From Actinomycetota bacterium (GTDB lineage Bacteria; Actinomycetota; Acidimicrobiia; IMCC26256; PALSA-610): DNA of 64,000 nucleotides. The translations under genes and the position numbers were made by a program. Where the stretch lies: assembly GCA_005779395.1 (NCBI GenBank), contig SXJP01000002.1, forward strand, positions 1 to 64,000, read 5' to 3'. The notes under the pieces were generated by a model, which saw only the letters and a list, made by a program, of their open reading frames with translations, did not search any database and was not told the DNA's origin. How positions within the stretch are numbered: the first letter of the stretch is position 1; each line of letters opens with the position of its first letter. Below, one piece after another: positions 7,813 to 16,301 of this stretch.

Positions 7813-9015
7813 TTACCTAGTAGGAGCGAGGTGTTGTCGAATTGGTTTCGCCAAGTCGCCTTTGGTGCCGACTTTGATCCTTTCGAGTCCTAGCCACGCC
7901 GCGAGCTTCTTTAGTTCAGCGGCGATCGAGCTACCGGTCTTGTCCAAGTCCCTATCAGGCTCCCCGAACGCGCCTGGAACCAAAAGGCAAGAGTTCGCGC
8001 GATCTGCTTTCAGATCGACACGGGCGGCTATGCGATCACCTATGAGACATGGCAGCACGTAATACCCATAGATCCGTTTGGGCTCGGGAACGTAGATCTC
8101 GATTCGGTACTCGAACCCGAACAACCGCTCGATTCGCTCACGGTTCCATACGAGAGGATCGAAGGGCGACAGGAGTGTTGCGGCCGATCTCGGTTGCTCT
8201 TGCCTGGCCGACCGACTCAGGTACGCGGTTTCGGAGTGATCTTCGATCTTGACTTCTATGAGATCGCCACTTTCGACGAGTTCCCGCAGTAAGGGCTTAG
8301 CGACGGTAGGCGTGATTCTGTAATAGTCGGCTATGTCTTTGAGCCAGCCGACACCATGGGAAACGGCACCGCGGCGTAGCAGTTCTTTCTGTGCGTCGTG
8401 CGGCGTCGGATCTGGCGTTTCGAGAACTGACCGAGGCAACATTCGTTCGCGTGTGTCGTAACGACGCTCGAATGTCTTGCCGCGCACAGCGGAAATCTCG
8501 CCGCTCCATAACAGGTATTCGAGCGCGAGTTTGGCGGAGTCCCAGCCCCACCAAGGCTCGGTGTTGCTTGGCCCAACGCGCAAAGCCGCGGCTGTGATTG
8601 GACCTTCGCCTACGACCCGTCGATGTACCTCCTCGATATAGCCAGGATGTTCCTTAGCCAGCCGAGCTATGCCATCCCATGTGTCAAAGCCATCGCGCGC
8701 ACGGTGCATGCGCCACCGAAATAGGGGCTCGTCGTCAACCGGTATGAGGCTTGCGGCATGGCCCCAGTACTCGAAGAGTTCGCCAGCTTCGGCGAGGCTA
8801 GGCAAGGCAGAACGCTCGTGGTCGCCGAGACGCGCCCAGAGCGGCATCTCTTGAGCACGCGCCAGCACGTTCACTGAGTCGATCTGGATCAGTCCGACAT
8901 CAGCGAACACTCCGCGAGCATCTACGTGGTTCGAGCGGCCACGAGGTCTGCTTCGACAGAGGCCGATAGAAGAGATTGCGATTCGGCGAGCCTCGGTTCG
9001 TGAAAGTTGAAGCAT
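7813..9015 (-). CDS. YcaQ-family winged-helix protein (DNA crosslink glycosylase-like)
   Basis: A 400-residue member of the HTH_42/YcaQ family. The QID motif at residues 44-46 (LIQIDSVNVLARAQ) matches the QxD active-site motif of Escherichia coli YcaQ, which unhooks interstrand DNA crosslinks. The family's YWGHAASLIP segment follows, then winged-helix repeats and the C-terminal FDPLVWNRERIERLFGFEYR block typical of the family. The length is normal. It stands alone on the minus strand, convergent with the SDR gene. DNA repair is inferred from family membership. Confidence 0.8.
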   Translation of the reverse strand: MLQLSRTEARRIAISSIGLCRSRPRGRSNHVDARGVFADVGLIQIDSVNVLARAQEMPLWARLGDHERSALPSLAEAGELFEYWGHAASLIPVDDEPLFRWRMHRARDGFDTWDGIARLAKEHPGYIEEVHRRVVGEGPITAAALRVGPSNTEPWWGWDSAKLALEYLLWSGEISAVRGKTFERRYDTRERMLPRSVLETPDPTPHDAQKELLRRGAVSHGVGWLKDIADYYRITPTVAKPLLRELVESGDLIEVKIEDHSETAYLSRSARQEQPRSAATLLSPFDPLVWNRERIERLFGFEYRIEIYVPEPKRIYGYYVLPCLIGDRIAARVDLKADRANSCLLVPGAFGEPDRDLDKTGSSIAAELKKLAAWLGLERIKVGTKGDLAKPIRQHLAPTR

Positions 9016-9040
9016 GATTCGCTCGACGCTACTTTGACAA

Positions 9041-9625
9041 TCAGGACTCGCGTTCTATACCCAATGCTAAAAGCAAGTCTTCGTGTAGGCGGTTCCAGAG
9101 AGTGTGAAACGAGTCGATGCTCGGAGACGTGAACCACTCGACAGCACCGTCGTCGACGACGTTCTTGAGTGCGAATCGAAACGTCGAGTCGTAGGTCATG
9201 AAACGCGGAGCGTCGCGAGCGAGACGGCGAATTCGTGGTGCTGACCGTTCGTGTAATCGTTCGAGACGCCGTATCACCTGCCAGTCATATGCGACGTCGC
9301 TGTGGTCATTCTGTACGCCACCTACGCGCACCTGCCATGCGGTGCACACAGATAGGAGCTCACGGTTCAGTTCATCGAAACCATTGAACAAACCGACAGC
9401 GGCTTCGTGCGCTGCCGAACCATCTTTGAAACGTGCCCATATCGCATGAGATGCACGGCCGTCGGCGGTAAGGGCAACGAAATCGCCACGGGTAGCGACA
9501 AGCCCAAGTGTTTCTAGCCGTCCGAACCCGGCGCCTTGAACCTTTACGATGCCGCGGAGCCGCACATCGTGCAGCAATGCCAGTTCGACGTCCGAGAGTT
9601 CTGGCATCGGCAGAGATTGCTCCAT
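9041..9625 (-). CDS. Hypothetical protein with N-terminal winged-helix-like segment
   Basis: A 194-residue protein without a function I can name. Residues 8-60 (ELALLHDVRLRGIVKV through LETLGLVATRGDFVALTADGR) read like the small winged-helix module seen in many actinobacterial proteins, where it ends in a leucine-rich recognition region and a T-x-x-GR turn. The rest is helical, with a conserved-looking YDWQVIRRLERLHERSAPRIRRLA stretch. It is divergent from the MoxR-type ATPase gene with about 20 bases between the starts, so the two probably share a promoter region and perhaps regulation. Confidence 0.6.
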   Translation of the reverse strand: MEQSLPMPELSDVELALLHDVRLRGIVKVQGAGFGRLETLGLVATRGDFVALTADGRASHAIWARFKDGSAAHEAAVGLFNGFDELNRELLSVCTAWQVRVGGVQNDHSDVAYDWQVIRRLERLHERSAPRIRRLARDAPRFMTYDSTFRFALKNVVDDGAVEWFTSPSIDSFHTLWNRLHEDLLLALGIERES

Positions 9626-9648
9626 GGCCTGAAGGTATCCTCGGCGTG

Positions 9649-10545
9649 ATGACTGTTTCGCCTCCAGCTAGCCCAGATGAAGTCCTCGAAGCGCTCGCCG
9701 CTCACGACTATCTCGCAGACGATGGTCTTGCGACCGCAATTTTCTTGAGTCTCAAGATGCGTAGACCTTTGTTCCTAGAGGGCGAGGCCGGAGTCGGCAA
9801 GACCGAGGTTGCCAAGACTTTGGCCAGGTGGTTGGACACTGATCTAATCAGGCTTCAGTGTTACGAGGGCATTGACGCAACCCAAGCTGTCTATGAGTGG
9901 GATTACGGGCGTCAGCTCCTGCATCTGCGCACAGTAGAAGCGCGCCACGATGCGATTGACGAAGACGAACTCTATTCAGAACGATTCTTAGTTCGGCGTG
10001 CATTGTTGCGCGCAATCGATCACGGTGGCGCTCCACCTGTATTGCTCATCGATGAGATCGACCGTGCCGACGACGAATTCGAGGCCTTCCTGTTGGAAGT
10101 CCTCTCTGATTGGGCCATCACTGTTCCTGAGATTGGGACGATCGCAGCAACGTCGCCACCGATCGTCGTACTGACCTCGAATCGCACGAGGGATGTCCAC
10201 GATGCGCTCAAGCGAAGGTGCCTTTACCACTGGATCGACCATCCGGGATTCGAGCGAGAAGCCGACATCCTGCAAAAGCGCGCTCCCGAAGTTGTGACAG
10301 CGCTCACTCGCGACATTGCGGCAGCAGCGGAAACACTCCGCGGCCTAGATCTTTACAAGCCACCGGGCGTCGCCGAGAGCATCGACTGGGCCGTAGCGAT
10401 CAGCGCATTAGGAAACGCCAGGATCGACGAGCGCTCTGTCGATCTGACTCTTGGAGCGGTACTCAAATATCGAGAAGATCAAGCGCGCGTACGAGCGCAC
10501 GGGCTATCCGATCTGGTTTCTACTGCTTTGGCTCGATCTGCTTGA
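9649..10545 (+). CDS. coxD: MoxR-family AAA ATPase, CoxD-like
   Basis: AAA+ ATPase of about 298 residues. Walker A is GEAGVGKTE, Walker B is LLIDEIDRAD, and the MoxR sensor region is VLTSNRTRDVHDALKRRC. In cox clusters CoxD works with CoxE in building the active site of molybdenum hydroxylases. It is followed immediately by a CoxE-like gene and two XdhC-like genes, which is the cox maturation order. The start is ATG 9649 or the adjacent GTG 9646; the site gaagg at 9631 suits both. Longer frames upstream would cross the divergent gene. The last codon overlaps the TTG start of coxE. Confidence 0.8.
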   Translation: MTVSPPASPDEVLEALAAHDYLADDGLATAIFLSLKMRRPLFLEGEAGVGKTEVAKTLARWLDTDLIRLQCYEGIDATQAVYEWDYGRQLLHLRTVEARHDAIDEDELYSERFLVRRALLRAIDHGGAPPVLLIDEIDRADDEFEAFLLEVLSDWAITVPEIGTIAATSPPIVVLTSNRTRDVHDALKRRCLYHWIDHPGFEREADILQKRAPEVVTALTRDIAAAAETLRGLDLYKPPGVAESIDWAVAISALGNARIDERSVDLTLGAVLKYREDQARVRAHGLSDLVSTALARSA

Positions 10546-11672
10546 GCGCTACTACACCCGAGCGGGTTGCCGTTGGCTTCGTGCGTTCACTGCGTAACTG
10601 CGGAGTCGTAGTTCCGGTAGACGCGACAATTGCCTACGGCGAAGCTCTCGCACTCGTTGGATTCCGCGAGGGGGCACGGGTCTACTGGGCCGGTCGCGCC
10701 ACGCTGGTGCGTAGGCCCGAAGATACCGAGACGTATAACAACGTATTCAACGCATATTTCGGTGGGACTGCAGTGTCGAAGCTGGTACCGGTAGGTGTCG
10801 AACATTCGGCGATTCTTGACGGGGCAGAGGAAGAAGATGCCGACTTTCCGAACGCCAACGACACCCAGTCCGAGGAACAAGGCGATGTAAAGGCAGTTCG
10901 GTTCAGCCGCGTCGAAGTCTTGCGCGAGCAGGATTTCTCTACCTATACAGATTCCGACCGGATTGCAGCACAGAGGCTCATGTCGTTGCTAGTCCTCCAT
11001 GAACCGAAACGAGAGAGTCGGAGGCTCGTTGCGACGCGCAGATCCGGTACCCATCCAGATTTTCGTTCGACGGTATCGCGCTCTATGCGCAATGGTGGCG
11101 AACTCATAGATCGCCGTTACAAGAAGCGGTCGCTTCGCCCGCGGCGAGTCTTATTGCTCTTGGACGTCAGCGGATCAATGGAACCATACGCTCGCGAGTT
11201 CATCCGGTTCTTGCACACCGCCGTCAGCCGGACAAGTTCAGTCGAAGCATTTGCTTTGGGTACGCGACTGACGCGCATGACTAGAGACCTCCAAACTCGC
11301 GACCCAGATGCTGCGATCGCGAGTGCCGCAGAGAAAGTCGTCGACTACTCCGGCGGTACCCGACTCGGCGAGACCCTCGGTGAATTCAACGCGAGGTGGG
11401 GTAGCAGTGGTATCGCACGCGGAGCGGTCGTTGTGATTCTGTCCGACGGCTGGGACCGTGGTGATGCAGAAAGGCTCGACCGCGAGATGGCACGGTTGGA
11501 GCGCTTCGCTCACTCGATCATCTGGGTGAATCCACTAAAAGCCACAACTGACTACACCCCGATCGCTCGCGGAATGGCCGCTGCATTGCCTTATGTGGAT
11601 GAGTTCGTTGCTGGCAATTCGATAGCGGCGCTAGAGGCTGTCGCCGTGGCAATCGGCAGGGATAGGCGATGA
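10542..11672 (+). CDS. coxE: CoxE-like VWA-domain protein
   Basis: A 376-residue von Willebrand A protein, partner of the CoxD ATPase in maturing molybdenum hydroxylases. The N-terminal helical part contains VGFVRSLRNCGVVVPVD, as in CoxE. The VWA metal site is LLLLDVSGSMEPYAREF (DxSxS), with ILSDGWDRGD later. The start is taken as TTG at 10542, which overlaps the coxD stop (TTGA). A GTG at 10581 would cut into the conserved N-terminus. The end overlaps the next ATG (ATGA), so the four genes are translationally chained. Confidence 0.8.
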   Translation: MSATTPERVAVGFVRSLRNCGVVVPVDATIAYGEALALVGFREGARVYWAGRATLVRRPEDTETYNNVFNAYFGGTAVSKLVPVGVEHSAILDGAEEEDADFPNANDTQSEEQGDVKAVRFSRVEVLREQDFSTYTDSDRIAAQRLMSLLVLHEPKRESRRLVATRRSGTHPDFRSTVSRSMRNGGELIDRRYKKRSLRPRRVLLLLDVSGSMEPYAREFIRFLHTAVSRTSSVEAFALGTRLTRMTRDLQTRDPDAAIASAAEKVVDYSGGTRLGETLGEFNARWGSSGIARGAVVVILSDGWDRGDAERLDREMARLERFAHSIIWVNPLKATTDYTPIARGMAAALPYVDEFVAGNSIAALEAVAVAIGRDRR

Positions 11673-11986
11673 AGGAAATCCTTGACGCTATCGACCGTTG
11701 GCGTGCCACTGGACAGCGGATCGCCGTTGCTCGCGTAGTGAAGACAGAAGGGTCATCGCCCAGAGAAGCGGGTGCTGCCATGGCGGTAAGCGCTTCCGGC
11801 GAAATCGCTGGCTCCGTATCTGGTGGATGTGTAGAAGGCGCCGTTGTGTCTGCCGCGTTGGAAGTATTGGCGGGCGCTCGGAATCGTGGACTGATCAGTT
11901 TCGGTTACAGCGACGACGATGCGTTCGCTGTTGGCCTCACGTGCGGGGGAACAATCCATCTCTACGTAGAAGAGCTTGACTGGTGA
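11669..11986 (+). CDS. XdhC/CoxF-like molybdenum-enzyme maturation protein, small
   Basis: A 105-residue XdhC_CoxI-domain protein. The signature elements are EGSSPREAGAAMAVS, SVSGGCVEGAVV with its conserved cysteine, and LTCGGTIHLYVEEL at the end. XdhC-type proteins hold molybdenum cofactor and help its sulfuration before insertion into xanthine or CO dehydrogenase-type enzymes. Here the N-terminal domain is a separate small protein and the Rossmann part is in the next gene. Both ends overlap neighbours (ATGA and GTGA). Confidence 0.8.
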   Translation: MKEILDAIDRWRATGQRIAVARVVKTEGSSPREAGAAMAVSASGEIAGSVSGGCVEGAVVSAALEVLAGARNRGLISFGYSDDDAFAVGLTCGGTIHLYVEELDW

Positions 11987-12774
11987 CCACGTATGAACTC
12001 TTGTCCGACGCGCTGCGCTCGATGCGGCCAGTTGCATTCGTGACGATTATCGAAGGTGCGGGGACAGGGTCGAAAATGCTCGTCGAACTTGACGGGAGTT
12101 CACTTGGTTCGCTCGGCGACTCAGACCTCGACCGCGTAGTTGCACGCGACGCACTCGGAGAATTGGCTGCTGGCCGATCTTCTACACGGCATTACGGGAG
12201 CCACGGCGAGGCGCGCGAGCTTGACGTGAGTGTGTTCATCGAATCTTTTGCAGCGCCACCGCGATTCATAATCTTCGGTGCAGTTGATTTCACCGCAGCG
12301 CTCGCGAATGCGGCGAAACTTCTTGGCTATGTGGTCACCGTTTGTGACGCTCGCCCGCCATTTGCGACACCGCAGCGATTCAAAATGGCCGACGAAGTGG
12401 TTTGTGAATGGCCAGACAAATACCTCGCTCGCGTCGGAGTTGAACTTGGTCAACGCGATGCCGTCTGTGTACTAACGCACGACGCAAAGTTCGATGTTCC
12501 AGCAATTGTTGGCGCAGTTGCCACCAATGTTGGGTACATCGGGGCGATGGGTTCGCGCAAGACCCACGACAAGCGCGTCGAGCGGCTGCTCGAAGCTGGA
12601 TTGTCTGACCGTGAGATCGCGCGTGTTATGTCGCCGATCGGCCTCGACCTCGGAGCACGTACCCCGGAAGAAGTTGCCGTAGCAATCTGCGCGGAGATCA
12701 TCGTCTTGCGTACCAATCGTAAACCTCTTCCATTGCGAGACACATCTGGCCCTCTGCATCTCGAAACTCGTTAG
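11983..12774 (+). CDS. XdhC/CoxI-like maturation protein with Rossmann domain
   Basis: A 263-residue protein. The first 85 residues look like a reduced XdhC N-domain. The second half is the XdhC_C Rossmann domain: PPRFIIFGAVDFTAALA, a VVTVCDARPPFATPQRF strand pair, VLTHDAKFDVP, and GYIGAMGSRKTHDKR. The GTG start overlaps the stop of the preceding xdhC gene. It completes a coxD-coxE-xdhC-xdhC set. No coxL/M/S or xanthine dehydrogenase structural genes are in the window, so the client enzyme is unknown. Confidence 0.8.
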   Translation: MTTYELLSDALRSMRPVAFVTIIEGAGTGSKMLVELDGSSLGSLGDSDLDRVVARDALGELAAGRSSTRHYGSHGEARELDVSVFIESFAAPPRFIIFGAVDFTAALANAAKLLGYVVTVCDARPPFATPQRFKMADEVVCEWPDKYLARVGVELGQRDAVCVLTHDAKFDVPAIVGAVATNVGYIGAMGSRKTHDKRVERLLEAGLSDREIARVMSPIGLDLGARTPEEVAVAICAEIIVLRTNRKPLPLRDTSGPLHLETR

Positions 12775-12802
12775 ACCACCAAATTACAGATTGGGAAAAG
12801 AA

Positions 12803-13111
12803 ATGACGTATCGCCACGTAGTTGTTCTGCAACTTAAGCCGCAAACTAGTAATGAGCAACGGGACCGAATAGTTACGGAGTTGCGCGCATTACCAGGATT
12901 GATCCCCGCGTTGCGGGCTTACTCAGTAGGAGTCGATGCGCGCCTGCGCGACGACAACTTCGATATAGCGATCGTCGCCGACTTTGACGACTCAGCCGGG
13001 TTCGCGCAATATCGCGACCACCCCGAACATCTGAGAGTCATTAAGGACCACATCGCACAGCACGTTTCGGCTCGCGCTGCAGTCCAACACGAAGCAGCAA
13101 CTCTCGGTTGA
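12803..13111 (+). CDS. Dabb (stress-responsive A/B barrel) domain protein
   Basis: A 102-residue ferredoxin-like barrel protein of the Dabb family, recognised by the RHVVVLQLK opening, the SVGVDARLRDDNFDIAIVADF centre and the HPEHLRVIKDHI close. Such small dimeric barrels are found as stress proteins or as small enzymes, and no specific role can be read here. The ATG at 12803 is preferred because gggaaaag lies at the right distance. It lies 28 bases after the xdhC gene and is probably in the same transcript. Confidence 0.75.
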   Translation: MTYRHVVVLQLKPQTSNEQRDRIVTELRALPGLIPALRAYSVGVDARLRDDNFDIAIVADFDDSAGFAQYRDHPEHLRVIKDHIAQHVSARAAVQHEAATLG

Positions 13112-13126
13112 GCCCTATTCGCAAAG

Positions 13127-14713
13127 CTACGCGGGCTGATTCGCTAAATCTTTTGCCCAGCGATAGTCGGGCTTGCCGCTAGGTGAGCGCACCATTTCGT
13201 CAACAACGATGAGGCTTCGCGGAAGCTTGTAGCGAGCGATATGGTTGGCACAATGCTCGGCGAGTTCTTCGAGATTCGCACTAGTGCCTTCGCGAAACTG
13301 AACTACTGCACACACGTGCTCACCCCAACGCTCATCTGACCGCCCGACGACAGTTGCATCGAAAACAGAAGCATGTCCTTTGAGGGCGGATTCAACCTCC
13401 TCTGGGAAAATCTTTTCGCCTCCAGAGTTGATGCACTGACTTCCGCGCCCGAGCACGGTGATGGTGCCGTCGTCTTCGCGTACTGCCTTATCGCCGGGAA
13501 TAGCCCAGCGGGTGCCATCGGCTGCCGTTACAAAGGTCGCGGCTGTCTTCCCTTCATCTTTGTAATAGCCAAGTGGAACGTGGCCTCGGCGGGCGAGCAT
13601 TCCTGTCTCGCCGACAGCGACGACTTCGAGATCATCGCCAATAACAGTGGTCGACTCGTTCATGCGGAATCGTGGACCTTTGGCTGTCATGTCAACAGCG
13701 CCGTTCGCACCCGTTTCTGAGGCACCAAAACTGTCCATCACCATGGTGTTGGGCATCTTCTCGTTGATCTCCGCCTTTATGGCGGGGGAGAGGATTGCTC
13801 CTCCCGAGACGAGTGCGTAGACCGACGCCGGGGCATCGCGGTTCCTGAGCGCGTCTACTAGCGGACGCGCCATCGCATCGCCCACGATGCTCAAGGTGTT
13901 GATGTCTTCGTCGTCACAGAGTTGCCAGAGTGCCACGGCGTCCATCTTGCGTTGTGCGTTGAGTACAAGCTTGTTCCCGCCGAACAACGTGACCATCGAC
14001 GTCCACTGAGCATTACCGTGCATAAGCGGCGCAAATGCCATAGAACAAACTTGGTTCTCTGAGACCGAATCCTGGATAGCTTCGGGCGTCGTGATTCCTG
14101 GTCCGCCGTAGTTGCCACCACCTAACGCTGCGAAGAAAATGTCTTCGGCTCGCCACATGACTCCTTTCGGCATGCCGGTCGTGCCCCCGGTGTAAAGCAC
14201 ATACAAATCTTCGGCTGAGCGTTCTTTGAACTCGCGTGACCCCGATGATTCAGCAAGAAGCTTCTCGTAATCGAGTGCGTCGAGTGAATCAGTGGCTCCC
14301 GTAGAGTCCTCGAGTCGGACCAGGGTTTGCAGTTTCGGGAGGTCACCAATCACTTGTTCTACGCGCGATCCGAACTCGGCTTCGTAGATGAGAGCGACCA
14401 AATCGGCGTTGTCGAATACGTAGCGCAACTCGTCTGCAACGTACCGATAGTTGATGTTCACAGGTACGAGGCGTGCTTTGAAGCAGCCGATGAAGCACTC
14501 CATCCATTCGGCGCGGTTGTACGACTGGATTCCTACCCACTGGCCCGGCTGCAAACCGCGCTCGATGAGTGCGTGAGCAAGTCGGTTGGCCCGCGCATCT
14601 AGTTCCGCAAAGGTGAGGCGTGAATTGCCGGCCACCAACGCAATGCGGTCCGGAACCTTGTCTGCTACAAGTTCGAACAGGTCAGCGAGATTGAAATGCA
14701 TTTGATTTGCCAT
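13127..14713 (-). CDS. Fatty acyl-CoA ligase (AMP-forming, FadD family)
   Basis: About 528 residues. The P-loop is YVLYTGGTTGMPKGV, and later come DSFGASETG and RGSQCINSGGEKIFPEEVE with the hinge region and the C-terminal catalytic Lys region SPSGKPDYRWAK. It activates a carboxylic acid with ATP and joins it to CoA. The N-terminus FNLADLFELVADKVPDRIALV matches actinobacterial FadD enzymes. The start is uncertain: ATG 14713 is used, with ATG 14734 (better ribosome site) and ATG 14701 as alternatives. It is divergent from pgsA with a very short gap. Confidence 0.85.
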   Translation of the reverse strand: MANQMHFNLADLFELVADKVPDRIALVAGNSRLTFAELDARANRLAHALIERGLQPGQWVGIQSYNRAEWMECFIGCFKARLVPVNINYRYVADELRYVFDNADLVALIYEAEFGSRVEQVIGDLPKLQTLVRLEDSTGATDSLDALDYEKLLAESSGSREFKERSAEDLYVLYTGGTTGMPKGVMWRAEDIFFAALGGGNYGGPGITTPEAIQDSVSENQVCSMAFAPLMHGNAQWTSMVTLFGGNKLVLNAQRKMDAVALWQLCDDEDINTLSIVGDAMARPLVDALRNRDAPASVYALVSGGAILSPAIKAEINEKMPNTMVMDSFGASETGANGAVDMTAKGPRFRMNESTTVIGDDLEVVAVGETGMLARRGHVPLGYYKDEGKTAATFVTAADGTRWAIPGDKAVREDDGTITVLGRGSQCINSGGEKIFPEEVESALKGHASVFDATVVGRSDERWGEHVCAVVQFREGTSANLEELAEHCANHIARYKLPRSLIVVDEMVRSPSGKPDYRWAKDLANQPA

Positions 14714-14753
14714 GTGGGCGAACCTAGTGCTCATCCTGCGGTACCTTCCGGAG

Positions 14754-15353
14754 GTGGAAGCCGAAAAGGACAAGCGCATAGCGACAATTCCGAATCTGAT
14801 CTCCTTGGCCCGACTCGCATGCGTACCAGTGTTCCTCTATTTGCTCTGGGGTAGTGAAAACCCGGCTATGGCGGCGTGGTTGCTGGCATTGTTGGGGGCA
14901 ACCGATTGGGTAGACGGCTGGATCTCTCGCAAGTTCAATCAAGGTTCTGAGCTTGGCAAGATTCTCGACCCTGTAGCAGATCGGGCGTTGCTCCTCACGG
15001 GCGCTCTGGTCTTGTTGGTCGAGGAAGTACCTGGCAGCGTCAAAGTGATGGTCGCCCTAGTCCTTGTCAGAGAATCTCTTATCGCTCTTGTCACGGTTGC
15101 TTTAGCTCTCGCTGGCGCCCGCCGAATCGATGTGGTCTGGTCTGGAAAGGCTGGCACCTTCGCTGTGATGTTTTCGCTGCCAATGTTGCTTCTCGCACAC
15201 CACATAGACGGACTGTGGGAGACGCTCATGTGGATTGGCGGTTGGGGATTCGGAATAGCGGGCCTGTACCTCGGGTATTACGCCGCTGCGCGTTACATCC
15301 CCGAGGCACGCAAGGCTCTTCGCGAGGGTCGTTCGGCGCGCGTTAGGCACTAG
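14754..15353 (+). CDS. pgsA: CDP-alcohol phosphatidyltransferase (PgsA-like)
   Basis: Membrane enzyme of about 199 residues that joins a CDP-diacylglycerol to an alcohol, as in phosphatidylglycerol-phosphate synthesis. The CDP-alcohol transferase motif is present as DWVDGWISRKF, then GSELGKILDPVADR. About five membrane segments follow. The GTG at 14754 gives the usual family N-terminus (short charged stretch, then IPNLISLARL); an ATG at 14712 is in frame but has no ribosome site. It sits before gcvH and a garA-like gene, the same order as Mycobacterium tuberculosis pgsA2, gcvH and garA. Confidence 0.85.
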   Translation: MEAEKDKRIATIPNLISLARLACVPVFLYLLWGSENPAMAAWLLALLGATDWVDGWISRKFNQGSELGKILDPVADRALLLTGALVLLVEEVPGSVKVMVALVLVRESLIALVTVALALAGARRIDVVWSGKAGTFAVMFSLPMLLLAHHIDGLWETLMWIGGWGFGIAGLYLGYYAAARYIPEARKALREGRSARVRH

Positions 15354-15383
15354 TTTTTGCGGTCTCGCCAGGAGAGGACGACC

Positions 15384-15764
15384 ATGGATTTCCCAGCAGA
15401 ACTCAAGTACAGCAAAGAACACGAGTGGGTTCGCACAGAGGGTGACGAAGCCGTTATCGGCATCACTGACTTCGCTCAGGATGCGCTCGGCGATGTTGTG
15501 TACGTGGCGTTGGTTGCGATCGGCACTGAAGTCGAAGTTGACGGCAATTGCGGTGAGATCGAGTCAACCAAGTCGGTATCTGAGCTATATGCGCCGGTAA
15601 GCGGAACCGTTGTGGCTGTCAACGACGCGCTGGTTTCGAATCCCGAGTTACTGAACACGGATCCCTACGGAGATGGCTGGATCGTGCGATTGCGCATTAA
15701 CAGTTCTGTTGGCACTGATGCCTTGATGGATGCAGACCAATATCGAGGTTTTGTAGAGGCATAG
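15384..15764 (+). CDS. gcvH: Glycine cleavage system H protein
   Basis: Lipoyl carrier protein of the glycine cleavage system, 126 residues. The lipoylated Lys is in GEIESTKSVSELYAPVSG. The N-terminus YSKEHEWV and the C-terminal DGWIVRL are typical. The ATG at 15384 follows a strong AGGAGAGGA site. It belongs to the block pgsA-gcvH-garA-like-merR-DUF151-merR-gcvT, so at least the H and T proteins are encoded here; no P protein gene (gcvP) is in the window. Confidence 0.95.
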   Translation: MDFPAELKYSKEHEWVRTEGDEAVIGITDFAQDALGDVVYVALVAIGTEVEVDGNCGEIESTKSVSELYAPVSGTVVAVNDALVSNPELLNTDPYGDGWIVRLRINSSVGTDALMDADQYRGFVEA

Positions 15765-15800
15765 TGCCTGCGGCCGTATCCGTCGGCCTAACCTTGTGCG

Positions 15801-16301
15801 GTGATATGTGGTCGTTGCGCTCACGATAACCAGCACGGTGCGAATTTCTGTTCGTCGTGTGGTTCGCCGCTAGAAGCAAGTGAAGAGACAACTCTGACTC
15901 TCGCAGCTGTCGTTGCTACAGAAGACGCCGACGATCTGCTTCATTGGCTCGACGGACTTCCCGACGGGATCGGTCTGCTCGTAGTACGCAGTGGGCACAA
16001 CGCAGGTGAGTCGTATCGACTCGATGCGGCGAGGACAGACATCGGACGTCATCCGAGTTCAATGGTGTTTCTTGACGACATAACTGTCTCGCGACGCCAC
16101 GTCGAGATAACTAACGATGCGAGTGGGTACTCATTGCGCGATGTCGGCTCTCTGAACGGCACCTACGTCAACCACAGTCGTGTAGATCGTGCCCGTCTCG
16201 AACACGGCGATGAAGTCCAGATTGGTCGATTCCGCCTTACGTTCGTGCTCGGCGGACACTTGCACGACGGCGATCAAGTCGGTCAACGAGGGACCACATA
16301 G
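15801..16301 (+). CDS. GarA/OdhI-like FHA protein with N-terminal zinc ribbon
   Basis: A 166-residue regulator related to GarA, the phospho-dependent switch that controls 2-oxoglutarate use in actinobacteria. The GTG start leads into a zinc ribbon with Cys 3, 6, 17 and 20. An EETT motif follows at 28-31, comparable with the ETT phosphorylation motif of GarA. The FHA domain (about 55-155) has IGRHPSS, VSRRHVEI and LNGTYVN, the phosphothreonine-binding residues. In Mycobacterium GarA lies between gcvH and a merR gene, exactly as here. The zinc ribbon is not in mycobacterial GarA. Whether the Thr is phosphorylated is inference. Confidence 0.85.
   Translation: MICGRCAHDNQHGANFCSSCGSPLEASEETTLTLAAVVATEDADDLLHWLDGLPDGIGLLVVRSGHNAGESYRLDAARTDIGRHPSSMVFLDDITVSRRHVEITNDASGYSLRDVGSLNGTYVNHSRVDRARLEHGDEVQIGRFRLTFVLGGHLHDGDQVGQRGTT

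Noticed and set aside
9649..12774. Calling this a carbon monoxide dehydrogenase operon
   Set aside because: Only maturation proteins are present; no coxL, coxM or coxS in the window.
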